Shown one piece after another: positions 5,999 to 7,088 of a DNA stretch of 7,088 nt. This stretch comes from an uncultured Bacillota bacterium (GTDB lineage: Bacteria > Bacillota_I > Bacilli_A > RF39 > UBA660). The DNA lies in the NCBI GenBank assembly GCA_947176475.1, contig CAMWQX010000055.1, forward strand, positions 1-7,088, written 5' to 3'. Positions within the stretch are counted from its first letter, which is position 1. Each line of letters begins with the position of its first letter. Below the pieces are notes generated by a model. That model saw only the letters and a program-made list of their open reading frames with translations. It was not told where the DNA came from and ran no database searches. The position numbers and the translations under genes were made by a program.

Positions 5999-6428
5999 CA
6001 TATATATAGAATTTGAGATTATCATAGTTGTTTAATTCTTCATTAAAAATATAATTAGAATCCATTAAAACATCAAGGAATTCCTTAGTATAATTGTTAC
6101 CATTCTTATTATTTTGGAGAATTATTAAAACGTATCCATGTTCTTTTAGAGTATTATGCATATTTTCAAATAATTTTGGAAATGTGCTTTTATCTATCTC
6201 GTTTAAGGTGTTAAAAAGAATAATTCCATCATATGAATTAGATTCTTCATTGTTAAAAACTTCAGAATTTTCAACAACATATCCCATATTTTCTATTTTA
6301 GGATTTAGATACTCTTTATTTTGACCGATAAGTAAAACTTTTTTACCATCAAGAAGTCTTAGAAATTGTCTTAAATATGGATCAAGATAACTAGTTTCTT
6401 TAAGTAATTCATTTATCACATCTTGCAT
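5982..6428 (-). CDS. Small methyltransferase-fold protein with degenerate SAM site, 148 aa
   Basis: Resembles the core of a class I SAM-dependent methyltransferase but looks reduced. Seen: GKKVLLIGQ (28-36) matches strand 1, where active enzymes carry a glycine-rich GxGxG loop; here the loop reads GQNKEYL with a single glycine. YVVENSEVF (50-58) fits strand 2. The usual third strand region is almost absent. YDGIILFNTLNEID (66-79) fits motif IV (strand 4 and following helix), FPKLFENMHNTLKEHGYVLIILQN (83-106) the helix D/strand 5 signature, and the last 35 residues the closing strands, ending YIYEKK. At 148 aa it is shorter than the usual 180-250. Catalytic activity is therefore doubtful; a binding or regulatory role is possible. 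The ATG at 6428 lies 8 bases after the stop of the FtsK-like gene, with an AGGT overlapping that stop as a modest ribosome binding site, so the two are co-transcribed and probably translationally coupled. Confidence 0.7.
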   Translation of the reverse strand: MQDVINELLKETSYLDPYLRQFLRLLDGKKVLLIGQNKEYLNPKIENMGYVVENSEVFNNEESNSYDGIILFNTLNEIDKSTFPKLFENMHNTLKEHGYVLIILQNNKNGNNYTKEFLDVLMDSNYIFNEELNNYDNLKFYIYEKKHY

Positions 6429-6436
6429 AGCAATAC

Positions 6437-7088
6437 CTATTTATCTAATATTTCATTAATAATGGCATCATCAAATTCATAATTACGATATTTGGTAATG
6501 GTATTATCTTTACGGGCTAGGAATTCGCCAATTGCTAAATCTTGAGCACCTTCAATATTAGCTTTTTGAGATTCTAAAGAATTGGTGTAATCAAAACTTA
6601 TAAGTAGTGACGCTAAAGTATTGTTATCACGTTCAAAGAATTTATTATGAACATCACTTGTAGCAAGTACAAAAAGAATATTTAACCCCATTAACTGACT
6701 GATAATTCCACTAAGAAGTTTTTCCATATCTTTATTTCTCAATAATAATTTATCATCATCAATAGCAACTAATAATAAAGGTAATTTAGAAGACGAAATC
6801 TCATTATATTCCATAACAGTAGAATTACCTTGTTCTTTTAATAATTCTTTTCTTCGTTCGATTTCTTTTAAGACTCTTGTTAATGCAACGATAGATTTTT
6901 CTTCGTTATTAATGGCATTATATAAAGTATATTTACTTTCTGCATAGTAATTTAATTCCACCCCTGATGTATCAATAGGAATTATTCCTAATTCTAATGA
7001 TGTATATTTGTTAATTAATTGAAGAATTATTTGATCTAATAAAATAGATTTCCCACTTCCCGTTTCACCAGTTATTATTATGGAAGGA
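6437..7088 (-). CDS. FtsK/SpoIIIE-family ATPase, C-terminal part (N-terminus beyond the right edge)
   Basis: The reading frame is open to the edge of the window, giving 216 visible residues. Seen: Walker A GETGSGKS (7-14), then ELGIIPIDTSGVELNYY (32-48), which aligns with the SpoIIIE/FtsK segment around IDPKMVELNVY. IERRKELLKEQG (76-87) followed by EYNE aligns without gaps with the family's MERRYELF...GYN. The Walker B strand is LLLVAIDDD (104-112), then FVLATSD (139-145, the family's LATQR site) and GAQDLAIGEF (180-189, the family's GAEKLLGxGDM). Known: these ATPases form hexameric rings that pump double-stranded DNA. Oddities: the Walker B glutamate is replaced by aspartate, the usual LATQRPS is LATSDVH, and the protein ends immediately after the motor core with no gamma winged-helix domain. 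It is probably a divergent paralogue rather than the main cell-division FtsK. The GTG at 6961 is inside the motor and is not the start. Confidence 0.85.
   Translation of the reverse strand, partial: PSIIITGETGSGKSILLDQIILQLINKYTSLELGIIPIDTSGVELNYYAESKYTLYNAINNEEKSIVALTRVLKEIERRKELLKEQGNSTVMEYNEISSSKLPLLLVAIDDDKLLLRNKDMEKLLSGIISQLMGLNILFVLATSDVHNKFFERDNNTLASLLISFDYTNSLESQKANIEGAQDLAIGEFLARKDNTITKYRNYEFDDAIINEILDK

Noticed and set aside
6094..6324. Plus-strand open frame of 76 residues opposite the methyltransferase-like gene
   Set aside because: It is antisense to a gene in a coupled operon and has no translation signal or family resemblance.
6437..6961. GTG at 6961 as start of a separate 174-aa protein
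   Set aside because: The frame is open upstream to the window edge and encodes the Walker A motif. The GTG codes for the valine of the family's VELN segment and has no ribosome binding site.
3803..7088. Type VII secretion locus (EssC-type ATPase with WXG100 substrates)
   Set aside because: The ATPase matches the FtsK/SpoIIIE signature segments better than EssC as far as I can align by eye, and neither hypothetical protein has a central WxG motif or the ~100-residue two-helix layout.

Overview
The window is an AT-rich stretch (roughly 30% GC by eye) of a low-GC Gram-positive-type bacterium, probably a member of the Bacilli or a Mollicutes-related gut lineage. The evidence is Bacillus-like Shine-Dalgarno sites (AAGGAGG, AAAGGTGAG), TGnTATAAT promoters, U-tailed hairpin terminators, a lipobox signal peptide, and an FtsK/SpoIIIE-type ATPase. 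Every tryptophan I could check (11 in four genes) is encoded by TGG, and one gene ends in TGA, so the standard bacterial code applies rather than the mycoplasma code. The exact lineage is inference.

Layout from left to right. (1) On the minus strand, 1-2448, a two-gene operon has a CpXC-domain zinc-ribbon protein followed, with an ATGA stop/start overlap, by an ABC-F ATPase whose last residues run off the left edge. (2) A 66-base divergent promoter region lies at 2449-2514. (3) On the plus strand, 2515/2521-3735, is a secreted GH25 lysozyme-type lipoprotein with Ig-like domains. It appears to have a leaderless or nearly leaderless start and ends in a hairpin terminator. (4) On the minus strand, 3803-5931, a two-gene operon with its own promoter and terminator encodes a 569-residue and a 136-residue soluble helical protein that I do not recognise. 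(5) On the minus strand, 5982-7088, another operon enters from the right edge. It has the C-terminal part of a divergent FtsK/SpoIIIE-family ATPase followed by a small methyltransferase-fold protein without the usual SAM-binding glycine motif.

The ABC-F protein is a translation-associated ATPase, and its coupled CpXC protein may be functionally linked to it. The GH25 lipoprotein should act outside the membrane on peptidoglycan. The most unusual part is the right half, where a derived FtsK-like ATPase lacking the DNA-reading gamma domain, a degenerate methyltransferase and two orphan helical proteins lie in consecutive same-strand operons. They could form one functional unit, but the window does not prove this. 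Gene packing is tight: all three recognisable terminators contain the stop codon of the gene they end. I see no tRNA, rRNA, riboswitch, insertion sequence, CRISPR array or attachment site.
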